Shown here: in pieces, positions 55,095-64,000 of the stretch
Numbering within the stretch: position 1 is the stretch's first letter
How the letters are laid out: every line of letters starts with the position of its first letter
Assembly (NCBI GenBank): GCA_026390935.1
Contig: JAPLEZ010000153.1
Span: 68,052-132,051, forward strand
From: Bacteroidota bacterium
GTDB taxonomy: Bacteria; Bacteroidota; Bacteroidia; Flavobacteriales_C; GCA-002722245
Length of the DNA stretch: 64,000 bases
Direction: 5' to 3'
Made by a program: the position numbers and the translations under genes
Notes under the pieces: model-generated
Told to the model about the DNA's origin: nothing
Seen by the model: the letters and a program-made list of their open reading frames with translations, nothing else
Databases searched by the model: none

Positions 55095-56144
55095 TTACAG
55101 AATTAGCATTGCGTCACCGTAAGAATAGAATTTGTATTTGTCTTTGATGGCTTTTTTGTAAGCTTCGTTGATCAAATCATAACCTCCAAAAGCTGATACC
55201 ATCATCAATAACGTTGATTCAGGCATGTGGAAATTGGTGATCATACAGTTGGCAACACTGAAATCGTAAGGAGGAAAAATAAATTTATTGGTCCATCCGT
55301 CGTAAGGCTTCAATAATCCATCAGTAGATACTGATGTTTCAATGGCTCTCATGGTTGTTGTTCCAACAGCACAGATTTTTTTTCTATCTGCTTTTCCTTT
55401 ATTCACGATATCAGCAGCTTTTTGTGGGATGATCACTTTCTCCGAATCCATTTTGTGTTTCGTTAAGTCTTCCACTTCTACAGAACGGAATGAACCTAAG
55501 CCAACATGTAAAGTCAATTCAGCGAAGTTCACGCCTTTCAATTCCAAACGTTTCAATAAGTCTTTACTAAAGTGCAAGCCAGCAGTAGGAGCGGCAACCG
55601 CGCCTTCGTTTTTCGCGAAAATAGTTTGGTAGCGCTCTTCGTCAGCAGCTTCTACTTTACGAGTGATGTATTTCGGAAGTGGAGTTTCTCCTAAATCTCT
55701 AAGGATTTTTCTGAATTCTTCATACGGACCGTCGTGTAAGAAACGCAAAGTTCTTCCACGGGAAGTAGTATTGTCGATTACTTCTGCAACGAAATCATCG
55801 TTTTCACCGAAGTACAATTTATTGCCAATTCTAATTTTTCTTGCTGGATCCACTAAAACATCCCAAAGCAGGGATTCGCGGTCCAATTCTCTCAACAAAA
55901 ACACTTCAATTTTAGCGCCTGTTTTTTCTTTGTTACCATACATTCTTGCTGGAAATACTTTGGTATCATTCAAAACCATTACATCACCATCATCGAAATA
56001 CGAGAGAACATCTTTAAATTTTTTGTTTTCAATTTTACCGGTTGCGCGGTTCACTACCATGAGTTTACATTCGTCTCTTACAGTTGACGGATGCATGGCC
56101 AATAATTCTTTTGGAAAGGAAAATTTGAACTGGGATAATTTCAT
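55095..56144 (-). CDS. queA: S-adenosylmethionine:tRNA ribosyltransferase-isomerase
   Basis: [33 protein letters not shown]...[26 protein letters not shown]...[21 protein letters not shown]. Start at internal Met; ORF extends to 56255. Confidence 0.95.
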   Translation of the reverse strand: MKLSQFKFSFPKELLAMHPSTVRDECKLMVVNRATGKIENKKFKDVLSYFDDGDVMVLNDTKVFPARMYGNKEKTGAKIEVFLLRELDRESLLWDVLVDPARKIRIGNKLYFGENDDFVAEVIDNTTSRGRTLRFLHDGPYEEFRKILRDLGETPLPKYITRKVEAADEERYQTIFAKNEGAVAAPTAGLHFSKDLLKRLELKGVNFAELTLHVGLGSFRSVEVEDLTKHKMDSEKVIIPQKAADIVNKGKADRKKICAVGTTTMRAIETSVSTDGLLKPYDGWTNKFIFPPYDFSVANCMITNFHMPESTLLMMVSAFGGYDLINEAYKKAIKDKYKFYSYGDAMLIL

Positions 56145-56339
56145 ACTTTTTTGTCTGTTTGTCCGTAAGGAAATATGAATTAGGAGTCTGCGGACCGGCT
56201 CATTTTCACAAATCTTACGGGATTTATGATTAAAATAAATAATGACGAGGCACAAATGTAATACAAGAAGGAGGCGAAATCAATAGCTGGGGAAAATAAA
56301 TGTTGTTAGCTATTTGTAAAATCCCTCTTGCCAACACAC

Positions 56340-56450
56340 AATTCCCTCACACTCTCCCTTTTACAAAGGGAGAAGCCCGTACTCATCTGTTTTCACGAAG
56401 TGCTAGCTAACTAACTTCCTCCTTTGGAAAAGGAGGAGTGTGAGGGAATT
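56340..56450. repeat. Nested inverted repeat between truB and queA
   Basis: 36-nt arms 56340-56375 and 56415-56450 (AATTCCCTCACACTC... / ...GAGTGTGAGGGAATT), each arm also self-complementary (CTCCCTTTTACAAAGGGAG; CCTCCTTTGGAAAAGGAGG). Confidence 0.85.
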
Positions 56451-56469
56451 GCGCGTTTGGAAGGAGGAT

Positions 56470-57210
56470 TTATTGGAAAGAATTCACAAACTCTTCAATC
56501 GTCATAGCATCAGCCAACTTGAAATTCCCAATGCGTGTTCTGCACAAAGCGCTCAAATGAGCGCCACTATTAAGCTCTTCGCCAAAATCACGAGCTAAAG
56601 ATCGAATGTACGTTCCTTTGCTGCACACAATGCGGAAATCCACTTCGGGCAATGAAATGCGCGTGATTTCAAATTCGGAGATGGTAATTTCTTTGGCCTT
56701 TATTTCGGCGGTTTTTCCGGCACGCGCTATTTTATAAGCTCTTCTGCCGTTGATGCGAATGGCAGAAAATATAGGTGGAACTTGCTCAAAGGTGCCAGTA
56801 AATTTTTTGGCAGTTTCCTGTATCATTTCTTTGGTGATGTGATCAGTCGGATAGTATTGATCAATTTCTTTTTCCAGGTCGTAGCAGGGAGTGGTAGCGC
56901 CCAACACAAAGGTTCCGGTGTATTCTTTTTCTTCGGCCTGGTATTTATCAATGTTCTTGGTTTCTTTTCCTGTGCATATGATGAGCAAGCCGGTGGCTAA
57001 GGGATCCAAGGTGCCCGCGTGACCAACTTTCAATTTAAACTTTTCTTTTTTTTGGGTAGAAATAACTCCGGGAGTGTGATTGATGTAGGTTTCCGGACTC
57101 AGATATTGCTTCACCGTAAATTTAACCTTGTACACCGCGTTGAAGGAAGTCCAGTGTAGCGGTTTATTGATGAGGACAACTTTTCCTGTGAGATAGTCTG
57201 ACTGGCTCAT
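56470..57210 (-). CDS. truB: tRNA pseudouridine(55) synthase TruB
   Basis: GKVVLINKPLHWTSFNAV...KVGHAGTLDPLATGLLIICTGKETKNIDKYQ. Confidence 0.95.
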   Translation of the reverse strand: MSQSDYLTGKVVLINKPLHWTSFNAVYKVKFTVKQYLSPETYINHTPGVISTQKKEKFKLKVGHAGTLDPLATGLLIICTGKETKNIDKYQAEEKEYTGTFVLGATTPCYDLEKEIDQYYPTDHITKEMIQETAKKFTGTFEQVPPIFSAIRINGRRAYKIARAGKTAEIKAKEITISEFEITRISLPEVDFRIVCSKGTYIRSLARDFGEELNSGAHLSALCRTRIGNFKLADAMTIEEFVNSFQ

Positions 57211-58001
57211 TATACAATATTCAACTCAATACCAGCGAGGTAAAGTATGATGATCAGGGCACCCATGATAATTCTATAGTACCCAAATGCTTTGAAGCCA
57301 TGTTTGCTCAAATAGCCAATGAAAGTTTTGATGGCCAGCATGGCTACAACGAATGCCACTAAATTACCAATTATCAACAAATTGATTTGGTGTGAATCCA
57401 GAGCAACACCTTCTTGGTAAAAGTCGAGAGTTTTTTTAGCCGTAGCAGCAAACATAGTAGGTACAGCCAGGAAGAATGAAAATTCTGCTGCAGCTTTTCT
57501 GGTAAGGTTTTGCGATAAACCACCGATGATGGTGGCAGCTGAGCGGGAAACTCCAGGGATCATTGCTATGACCTGGAAAAATCCAATTTTTAATGCCGAA
57601 GGATAGCTTGGTGCAGCATCGCTTTTTCCTTGATCGTTGAATAATTTATCCAGCATTAAAAACACTATTCCTCCAAGAAAAAGCGTAATTCCAACTACCA
57701 ATACATTTTCCAGGAGTGCGTCAATAAAATCGTTGAACAGAACACCAAATACAGCAGCAGGAATAAAGGCTATAAAGAGTTTGAAATAAAATTCCTTTGT
57801 TTGAAAGAATCTTTTCCAATACAAAACCACTACTGATAAAATGGCTCCGAATTGAATGGCGATGGTGAACAATTTAGTGAATGATTCATGTGCAATTCCC
57901 ATGGCTGATGAGGTGATAATCATGTGGCCAGTAGAAGAAATGGGAAGAAATTCAGTGATACCTTCTACGATAGCAATGATGATGGCTTCAAAAAATGTCA
58001 T
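57210..58001 (-). CDS. uppP: Undecaprenyl-diphosphatase UppP
   Basis: [19 protein letters not shown]...[16 protein letters not shown]. Confidence 0.95.
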   Translation of the reverse strand: MTFFEAIIIAIVEGITEFLPISSTGHMIITSSAMGIAHESFTKLFTIAIQFGAILSVVVLYWKRFFQTKEFYFKLFIAFIPAAVFGVLFNDFIDALLENVLVVGITLFLGGIVFLMLDKLFNDQGKSDAAPSYPSALKIGFFQVIAMIPGVSRSAATIIGGLSQNLTRKAAAEFSFFLAVPTMFAATAKKTLDFYQEGVALDSHQINLLIIGNLVAFVVAMLAIKTFIGYLSKHGFKAFGYYRIIMGALIIILYLAGIELNIV

Positions 58002-58004
58002 GAT

Positions 58005-58238
58005 CTATTCAGGTTTTTTTAAAACTCCAAAAAGAACAATTCCCAATCCTATTAATACCGTGATTGGTCCGCCGGTAATTCTTCGTGCGCTGAATAACTC
58101 GTCGGGATTGAACTGGTTGGGATCTTCAGTTCCACCGCCTGAAAGCATAATAAAACCAATCGCCATCACTACTACACCCGCAATAATGAGGAGGTAGTTT
58201 TTCTTGCCAAATTCAAAAGCTTCTTCTTTCTTTTCCAT
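58005..58238 (-). CDS. DUF3098-like small membrane protein
   Basis: FGKKNYLLIIAGVVVMAIGFIMLSGGGTEDPNQFNPDELFSARRITGGPITVLIGLGIVLFGVLKKP; between ftsX and uppP. Confidence 0.8.
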   Translation of the reverse strand: MEKKEEAFEFGKKNYLLIIAGVVVMAIGFIMLSGGGTEDPNQFNPDELFSARRITGGPITVLIGLGIVLFGVLKKPE

Positions 58239-58240
58239 GT

Positions 58241-59125
58241 TTAATAATATAGTTCGTCAGTTTTTAGTCGAAGGAATTTATTTACCGCAATAATTGTCGA
58301 CAAGCCCGTGATGAGTATTCCTAATCCCATCAGTCCGGCGTACAACATTAAGTTCAATTCGGTGTTTTGTATTTCTGCAAAATCAGGTTGGTGATCAATT
58401 AAAAACGACAGGAAGCCCATTAGCATAATGATGGCCAATAAGGCGCCAATAATACCTTGCAGCAAAGCACTGAATATAAATGGTTTTCGGATGAAGGACC
58501 ATTTTGCACCAATGAGCTGCATGGTTCTAATAAGAAATCTTTGAGAGTAAACTTTTAATCGAAGCGTATTGTTGATTAAAACGATGGCGATAAACAGCAA
58601 TACTGAGCTTACGCCCAAGAGCCATGGCTTTGCTTTTTCAACGTTTTCGTGAATTTTCATCAAATTACCACCATCGTATTTCACATCGGAAACAACAGCG
58701 TTTTTCAAAAGTTCAGTTTCTAGTTTTTTGAGGGAATCAGGATGGGTATATTCAGCCTTCATCTTAATGACGATAGAGGCTTCCAGCACCTGCTCATCAC
58801 CAACAATGTCATCAAATTGTTCTTCTGGGTCGAGTTCTTCGGCCAGAATTTTTTTTGCCGAATCTTCATCGATGTAATTGGTGCTGATGACGAAATCCTT
58901 CGCTTCCATCATTTTTTTAAATTGCATGAGGTCAGCTTTCTTTGCGTCGTCTTTCAAGTAAATATTGCATTCAAAGTTCTCTTTCACCTTGTCGGAAATC
59001 GACTTAACATTGATAATCATCAGTCCCAGCAGGCCAATCACAAATAAAACCAGTGAAATACTGATGACGGTAGAGATGTACGATATCCTCGTGCGCCAAA
59101 CGTTTATGTTACTTTTCCATTCCAT
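58241..59125 (-). CDS. ftsX: Cell division protein FtsX
   Basis: 294 aa, 4 TM, NINVWRTRISYISTVISISLVLFVIGLLG...FIAIVLINNTLRLKVYSQRFLIRTMQLIGAKWSFIRKPF. Confidence 0.9.
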   Translation of the reverse strand: MEWKSNINVWRTRISYISTVISISLVLFVIGLLGLMIINVKSISDKVKENFECNIYLKDDAKKADLMQFKKMMEAKDFVISTNYIDEDSAKKILAEELDPEEQFDDIVGDEQVLEASIVIKMKAEYTHPDSLKKLETELLKNAVVSDVKYDGGNLMKIHENVEKAKPWLLGVSSVLLFIAIVLINNTLRLKVYSQRFLIRTMQLIGAKWSFIRKPFIFSALLQGIIGALLAIIMLMGFLSFLIDHQPDFAEIQNTELNLMLYAGLMGLGILITGLSTIIAVNKFLRLKTDELYY

Positions 59126-59156
59126 TCAGCGGCTAAAATAATAGTTTTTGGTTGAT

Positions 59157-59203
59157 AGTTCACAGCTAACAGATTTTTTCTGTTAACTGTTAACTGTGAA
59201 CTC
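59157..59203. repeat. Inverted repeat with TTAACTG heptamers in ftsX/leuS divergent region
   Basis: AGTTCACAGCTAACAG (59157-59172) versus CTGTTAACTGTTAACTGTGAACT; tandem TTAACTG at 59183 and 59190. Confidence 0.8.
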
Positions 59204-59247
59204 TCTACTTTTCTCTATTTTCGCAACATACATTAAAAGATAAGTCA

Positions 59248-61965
59248 GTGGAATATAATTTCAGAGAGGTAGAAGCCAAATGGAGAGCTAAATGGGCTGT
59301 CGATAAAACATTTAAAACAGGAGTTGAAGCAGGTAAACCTAAAAGTTATGTGCTCGATATGTTTCCTTATCCTTCGGGAGCGGGCTTGCACGTTGGACAT
59401 CCGCTGGGCTACATCGCAAGTGATATTTACGCTCGTTACAAACGACTAAAGGGATTTAATGTTTTGCACCCAATGGGCTACGATTCCTTCGGTTTGCCTG
59501 CCGAGCAATATGCCATTCAAACCGGCCAACATCCTGCCATCACTACAAAAGAAAACATTGATCGTTATAGAGATCAACTGGATAAAATTGGATTTTCCTT
59601 CGATTGGGACCGTGAGGTGCGCACCAGTGATCCTTCGTATTATAAATGGACGCAGTGGATTTTCATTCAGTTGTTCAATTCCTGGTACAACCCTGTAACC
59701 AAGAAAGCCGAAAAGATAGAAACGCTGATCGTTCAAATTGAAATGGAAGGAAAATACCAATGGGAAACTCTTTCTGAAAAAGAAAAATCGGATCTTTTAT
59801 TGGAGCATCGTTTGGCTTATCTATCTGAAACGATGGTGAACTGGTGTCCTACGTTAGGTACAGTGCTCGCCAACGATGAGGTGAAAGATGGCGTTTCCGA
59901 GCGAGGCGGATATCCTGTTGAGCGAAAAAAAATGCTGCAATGGAGTTTGCGCATCACGGCTTATGCGGAAAGATTGCTGAATGATCTGGAAGGAATAGAC
60001 TGGACTGAAAGTATTAAAGAAGCACAACGCAACTGGATAGGAAAATCTACTGGTTGCTCTCTGCAATTCAAAATTCAAAATTCAGAATTCAACATTGAAG
60101 TCTTCACCACTCGTCCTGATACCATATTTGGCGTGTCGTTCATGGTGATTGCGCCAGAGCATGATTATGTAGCACAACTCACTTCAGTGCATCAAAAACA
60201 CGAGGTGGAAGCCTATGTTGAAAAAGCAAAAAACCGTTCGGAGCGCGAAAGAATGGCCGATGTAAAAACTGTTACTGGTGTGTTCACTGGGTCGTATGCT
60301 GTGCATCCTTTTACCGGAAAAAATATTCCAATTTGGATTGGTGATTATGTTTTGGCTGGTTATGGAACGGGCGCTGTAATGGCTGTTGCTGGTCATGATT
60401 CTCGCGATTATGCTTTTGCAAAAACTTTCAATCTGCCTATTATTCCTGTGGTGGAAGGTGGAAATATTGAAGAAGAAGCCTACGAATCCAAAACAGGAAA
60501 AATGATCAATTCCGATTTCTTAAACGGATTGGAAGTGAAAGACGCAATGAAAAAAATCATTGCGGTAATTGAAGAAAAAAATCTCGGAAAAGGAAAAACC
60601 AATTATCGTTTGCGCGATGCAATTTTTGGGCGTCAACGGTATTGGGGTGAACCGATTCCTGTATATTACAAAGATGGAATTCCAGAAGTTTTGCAGGAAA
60701 GTGAATTGCCTTTGATTTTGCCATCGGTAGATAAATATTTGCCAACTCTTGCCGGAGAGCCGCCATTAGCGCGCGCCGAAAATTGGAAGTATCATGGTAA
60801 ATACGAATATGAATACAGCACCATGCCAGGATGGGCAGGCTCATCATGGTATTTCCTGCGTTACATGGATCCCCACAACGACAAGGAATTTGTGTCGAAA
60901 GAAGCGGTAAACTACTGGCAAAATATCGACTTATACATTGGTGGAAGTGAACACGCCACCGGACATTTATTGTATGTGCGTTTCTGGACAAAATTCCTTT
61001 TTGATTTGGGACATATTCCGGTGAATGAACCAGCGAAGAAGTTGATTAATCAGGGGATGATACAGGGTACCTCTTGCATGATTTATAGAGTTAACGGAGA
61101 AAACAAAGTTGTTTCATTTGGTTTGAAAGATCAGTATGAAACTACTGCAATTCATATTGACGTTAATATTGTTGAGAATAATGTTGTTGATGTTGAGCAA
61201 TTGAAAAAGTGGAGAGATGATTTTAAAGAGACAGCTTTTGAGCTAGAAAACGGAAAACTAATTTGTGGAACTGCGGTTGAAAAAATGAGCAAGCGTTGGT
61301 ACAATGTTGTTAATCCTGATGACATCGTAGAAAAACACGGTGCCGATTGCTTGCGCTTGTACGAAATGTTCCTCGGACCATTAGAACTCTCCAAACCTTG
61401 GAACACCAATAGCATTTCCGGAACTTCTAACTTCATTCGTAAACTATGGAGATTGTTCCATGATGCCAGCGGAAACTTTGCGGTGTCCGATGAAAAACCT
61501 GTGAAAGAAGAATTCAAAGCCCTCCATAAAATCATCAAAAAAGTTCAGGAAGACATTGAGAATTTTTCTTTCAATACCTCTGTGTCGTCCTTTATGATTG
61601 CGGTGAACGAGCTGGGAGCATTGAAATGCAACAAGAGAGAAATTTTGTCCGACTTGGTAATTTTGATTTCTCCTTACGCACCTTTCGTTGCTGAAGAATT
61701 GTGGGAGAAACTCGGCAATACCGCTAGTATTACCTTCGCATCTTTCCCTGTTTTTAAGGAAGAATACTTAGTGGAAAGCACTTTCAATTATCCGATTTCT
61801 TTTAATGGAAAAACCCGATTCTTTCGAGAATTCGACTTGTCCTTAACCAAGGAATTGGTGGAAAAGGAGGTCATCGGAATGGAAGATACGCAGCGCTACT
61901 TGGAAGGAAAGACGCCGAAAAAGGTGATTGTAGTAACCGGTAAGATCGTCAATATTGTAGTTTAA
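59248..61965 (+). CDS. leuS: Leucyl-tRNA synthetase
   Basis: [30 protein letters not shown] (HIGH-like), [21 protein letters not shown] (editing), [36 protein letters not shown] (KMSK). Confidence 0.97.
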   Translation: MEYNFREVEAKWRAKWAVDKTFKTGVEAGKPKSYVLDMFPYPSGAGLHVGHPLGYIASDIYARYKRLKGFNVLHPMGYDSFGLPAEQYAIQTGQHPAITTKENIDRYRDQLDKIGFSFDWDREVRTSDPSYYKWTQWIFIQLFNSWYNPVTKKAEKIETLIVQIEMEGKYQWETLSEKEKSDLLLEHRLAYLSETMVNWCPTLGTVLANDEVKDGVSERGGYPVERKKMLQWSLRITAYAERLLNDLEGIDWTESIKEAQRNWIGKSTGCSLQFKIQNSEFNIEVFTTRPDTIFGVSFMVIAPEHDYVAQLTSVHQKHEVEAYVEKAKNRSERERMADVKTVTGVFTGSYAVHPFTGKNIPIWIGDYVLAGYGTGAVMAVAGHDSRDYAFAKTFNLPIIPVVEGGNIEEEAYESKTGKMINSDFLNGLEVKDAMKKIIAVIEEKNLGKGKTNYRLRDAIFGRQRYWGEPIPVYYKDGIPEVLQESELPLILPSVDKYLPTLAGEPPLARAENWKYHGKYEYEYSTMPGWAGSSWYFLRYMDPHNDKEFVSKEAVNYWQNIDLYIGGSEHATGHLLYVRFWTKFLFDLGHIPVNEPAKKLINQGMIQGTSCMIYRVNGENKVVSFGLKDQYETTAIHIDVNIVENNVVDVEQLKKWRDDFKETAFELENGKLICGTAVEKMSKRWYNVVNPDDIVEKHGADCLRLYEMFLGPLELSKPWNTNSISGTSNFIRKLWRLFHDASGNFAVSDEKPVKEEFKALHKIIKKVQEDIENFSFNTSVSSFMIAVNELGALKCNKREILSDLVILISPYAPFVAEELWEKLGNTASITFASFPVFKEEYLVESTFNYPISFNGKTRFFREFDLSLTKELVEKEVIGMEDTQRYLEGKTPKKVIVVTGKIVNIVV

Positions 61966-62019
61966 TTTGTTTGTCCCGATGATGGGAAAGTAGTATATTG
62001 TATGTTTTACACTAAGTAA

Positions 62020-62502
62020 GTGCTAAAACATCTGATATACTATTTTTTCGTTTTTGGTTTTGCTTGTACTTCAGCGAAGCCGGAGTCGCTCACATTGGCA
62101 CCCGCCAATCCGGAATATGTTGGGGATGGCATTGTATTTATTTCCCTAAAATTTACAAAAGAAGGTGAATCTGTTGCTGTATCCTATGTTGAAACATTAA
62201 GAAGTAGCGGCGTGCTGAAAACTTCCAACGAGTACAAAAGAACTAGTGAATCCAAATATCTCATTCAACTGCAGGACGAAAAGGGGAGAGCTCTTGTTGA
62301 TTGTTACATAGAAGATCCTTTGGCGGAGCACAAGGATGTTTTTAGTGAAGAAGGAAAAATAGAAAAGGGTATCGTTAATTACGATGAAAAAATCATCAGT
62401 CTGAGAGTGCGGAAGGTATCAAAAGAAATCGCCAAAGTTTCTGTGTACGAAGTTATTGTTTGCAATCAACCCAAACATATCATAACCCTAAATTGTAAAT
62501 AA
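62020..62502 (+). CDS. Hypothetical exported protein
   Basis: Signal/lipobox-like FGFACTSAKPE; 160 aa; 1 nt upstream of the M64 gene. Confidence 0.55.
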   Translation: MLKHLIYYFFVFGFACTSAKPESLTLAPANPEYVGDGIVFISLKFTKEGESVAVSYVETLRSSGVLKTSNEYKRTSESKYLIQLQDEKGRALVDCYIEDPLAEHKDVFSEEGKIEKGIVNYDEKIISLRVRKVSKEIAKVSVYEVIVCNQPKHIITLNCK

Positions 62503-62503
62503 C

Positions 62504-63931
62504 ATGAAAAAAATCTACACCCTTTTAAGTTTGATACTATGTTCTGTAGCCCTGTCGGCACAGGTATTTGATGTGGACACTATTTATTGGTCGGGGCCTT
62601 CCTCCAACAGAGTGAATATTGTCATTCTCGGAGATGGATATACTTCCGGTGAACAGGCGAAATTTATTACTGATGCAACTGCAATCAGTAACGCATTTTT
62701 TACCACCTCTCCTTATTTAGAATACAAAAACTACATCAATGTGCTGGCCATCAAAGTGATTTCCAATCAGAGTGGTGCCGGCCATGCAAAAAATTCTTCC
62801 GATAATGCCTGTGGTTCTCAACCTGCAGCAACGGTAGACAATTACTTCGGTTCTGCTTTCGATTGCGGAGGCGGATCTTACCACCGCTTGCTTTGTGCAG
62901 GAAAATCTTATAAAGTACCAGGGGTGATGGCGGCCAACTGGCCGGATTACGATCAGGTGCTGCTTGTCGCTAATTCTACTTATTATGGTGGAGCAGGTGG
63001 AACTTATGCGGTTACTTCCGTGAATGGTTCTGCCACTGAAATTGCCATTCATGAAGTTGGTCATTCTTTCGCTTATTTGGCCGATGAATATTGGGCAGGT
63101 AGTCAGTATGCCACTAATGCAAAACCCAATATGACCAATGTTGCCGATGTTAATTCGGTTAAATGGAAACCTTGGGTTGGTCATGTTGGATTGATGAATG
63201 TTGGATTGTATTCACACAGTGGTGATGCATCCTGGAAAAAACCAGTGAACGGCCAATGCAAAATGGAGTACTTGGGAACAAATTATCCTTTTTGTCCGGT
63301 TTGCGCTGAGGCACATACCATGAAATTTCTTGATTTAACAAAACCATACGACGCGTATACTCCTTCAAATGCTGCAACTATTGATGGTTCAAACGATATC
63401 ATATTTGGTATTAGCACTTTGTTGCCTATTCCAAATACGCTGGAAATTCAATGGACAGTAAATGGTAACGTAGTAAGCACGGGGATTTCAAAAACCTATA
63501 CCGCATTGGTTTCTGCGTTAATTGATGGTGACAATACCGTTCAGGCCCGATTGCTTGATAAAACAACCTTAATCAGAAGTGCTTCTCATGTTACTGCACA
63601 TTCCTTTTTAATCAATTGGACGGTGAATAAGTCGGCTACTACAGGCATAAGCACCACGGCTACTACTGATGATTTTAAATACACTTTATATCCCAATCCT
63701 ACCAGTAATGAAACGAATCTATTGTATCATTTAAATGCTGCAGGGGCTGTCAGCATTACTTTGTATGATCTTTATGGAAAAGCTATTCCGGTGCTCAATG
63801 AGCAGCAGAAAATGGGCGATCATCAATTGAATGTGAATGCTTCAAGGTTGGGCTTGAGTTCGGGCGTGTATCTTGTTTCTTTTGTGAAAGACGGGATTGA
63901 GCTCAGCACCGAAAGAATAATTGTTGAATAA
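62504..63931 (+). CDS. M64 family (IgA peptidase-like) metallopeptidase with T9SS type A sorting domain
   Basis: RVNIVILGDGYTSGEQAKFITDATAISNAFFTTSPYLEYKNYINVLAIKVISNQSGAGH...ATEIAIHEVGHSFAYLADEYW (HExxH); C-term LYPNPTSNETNLLYHL...GVYLVSFVKDGIELSTERIIVE. Confidence 0.92.
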   Translation: MKKIYTLLSLILCSVALSAQVFDVDTIYWSGPSSNRVNIVILGDGYTSGEQAKFITDATAISNAFFTTSPYLEYKNYINVLAIKVISNQSGAGHAKNSSDNACGSQPAATVDNYFGSAFDCGGGSYHRLLCAGKSYKVPGVMAANWPDYDQVLLVANSTYYGGAGGTYAVTSVNGSATEIAIHEVGHSFAYLADEYWAGSQYATNAKPNMTNVADVNSVKWKPWVGHVGLMNVGLYSHSGDASWKKPVNGQCKMEYLGTNYPFCPVCAEAHTMKFLDLTKPYDAYTPSNAATIDGSNDIIFGISTLLPIPNTLEIQWTVNGNVVSTGISKTYTALVSALIDGDNTVQARLLDKTTLIRSASHVTAHSFLINWTVNKSATTGISTTATTDDFKYTLYPNPTSNETNLLYHLNAAGAVSITLYDLYGKAIPVLNEQQKMGDHQLNVNASRLGLSSGVYLVSFVKDGIELSTERIIVE

Positions 63932-64000
63932 GTTATCGAAATTAAAGCAACTTTAACGCCCTCTCTTCGTTTTTAATGTGGAACGGTTTTTGTTTTCACA

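Noticed and set aside
60557-60991. 144-aa antisense ORF inside leuS
   Set aside because: Opposite strand of strongly conserved leuS coding sequence.
1-64000. tRNA, rRNA, tmRNA, CRISPR arrays, transposases, integrases, toxin-antitoxin or restriction systems
   Set aside because: None recognised on reading either strand; the YwqK-like call at 45346 reflects MORN repeats, not a real antitoxin.

Overview
This window looks like a chromosomal segment from a Bacteroidota bacterium: AT-rich, dense in T9SS-sorted secreted proteins, with Bacteroidota-type gene neighbourhoods. Core genes include a partial ctpA-like S41 protease, yidD-rnpA, yebC, pepF-like, purH, mreBCD-mrdA-rodA, recJ, acyl-CoA dehydrogenase, hemD-like, surA/ppiD-like, dnaG, rlmN, polyprenyl synthetase, ispD, queA, truB, uppP, ftsX and leuS. 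Accessory content includes seven probable T9SS cargo proteins (GH26-like, GH5-like, C10 peptidase, M64 peptidase, a giant SBBP/PKD protein and others), two AraC regulators and two separate ECF sigma-factor modules. The most interesting signals, read directly from sequence, are: (i) an ECF sigma factor followed by a protein that appears to combine an anti-sigma-like N-terminus, one TM helix, a long periplasmic linker and a C-terminal outer-membrane beta-barrel, together with three tandem paralogous lipoproteins; a 31-nt bipartite promoter-like element (CAGGCAGCG-N9-TTCATWTTGTCTT) sits in front of the sigma gene and two of the lipoprotein cassettes; (ii) a second ECF module (sigma, TM protein, CpxP/CnrX-like protein, YHYH protein, MORN protein, SCO) with an independent repeated element GAAGGAT-N14-CGTCTAA; (iii) paired AAAAAGTGCAA boxes spaced exactly 21 bp both upstream and downstream of an AraC gene. 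Other notable items are a nonsense-interrupted beta-barrel gene, a PLP-transferase-like protein lacking the expected lysine, a DnaG with a degenerate zinc ribbon, heptanucleotide-based inverted repeats and a 41-bp perfect inverted repeat covering the recJ stop codon. No tRNA, rRNA, CRISPR, transposase or prophage genes were recognised. All family calls are by eye; no database search was run.
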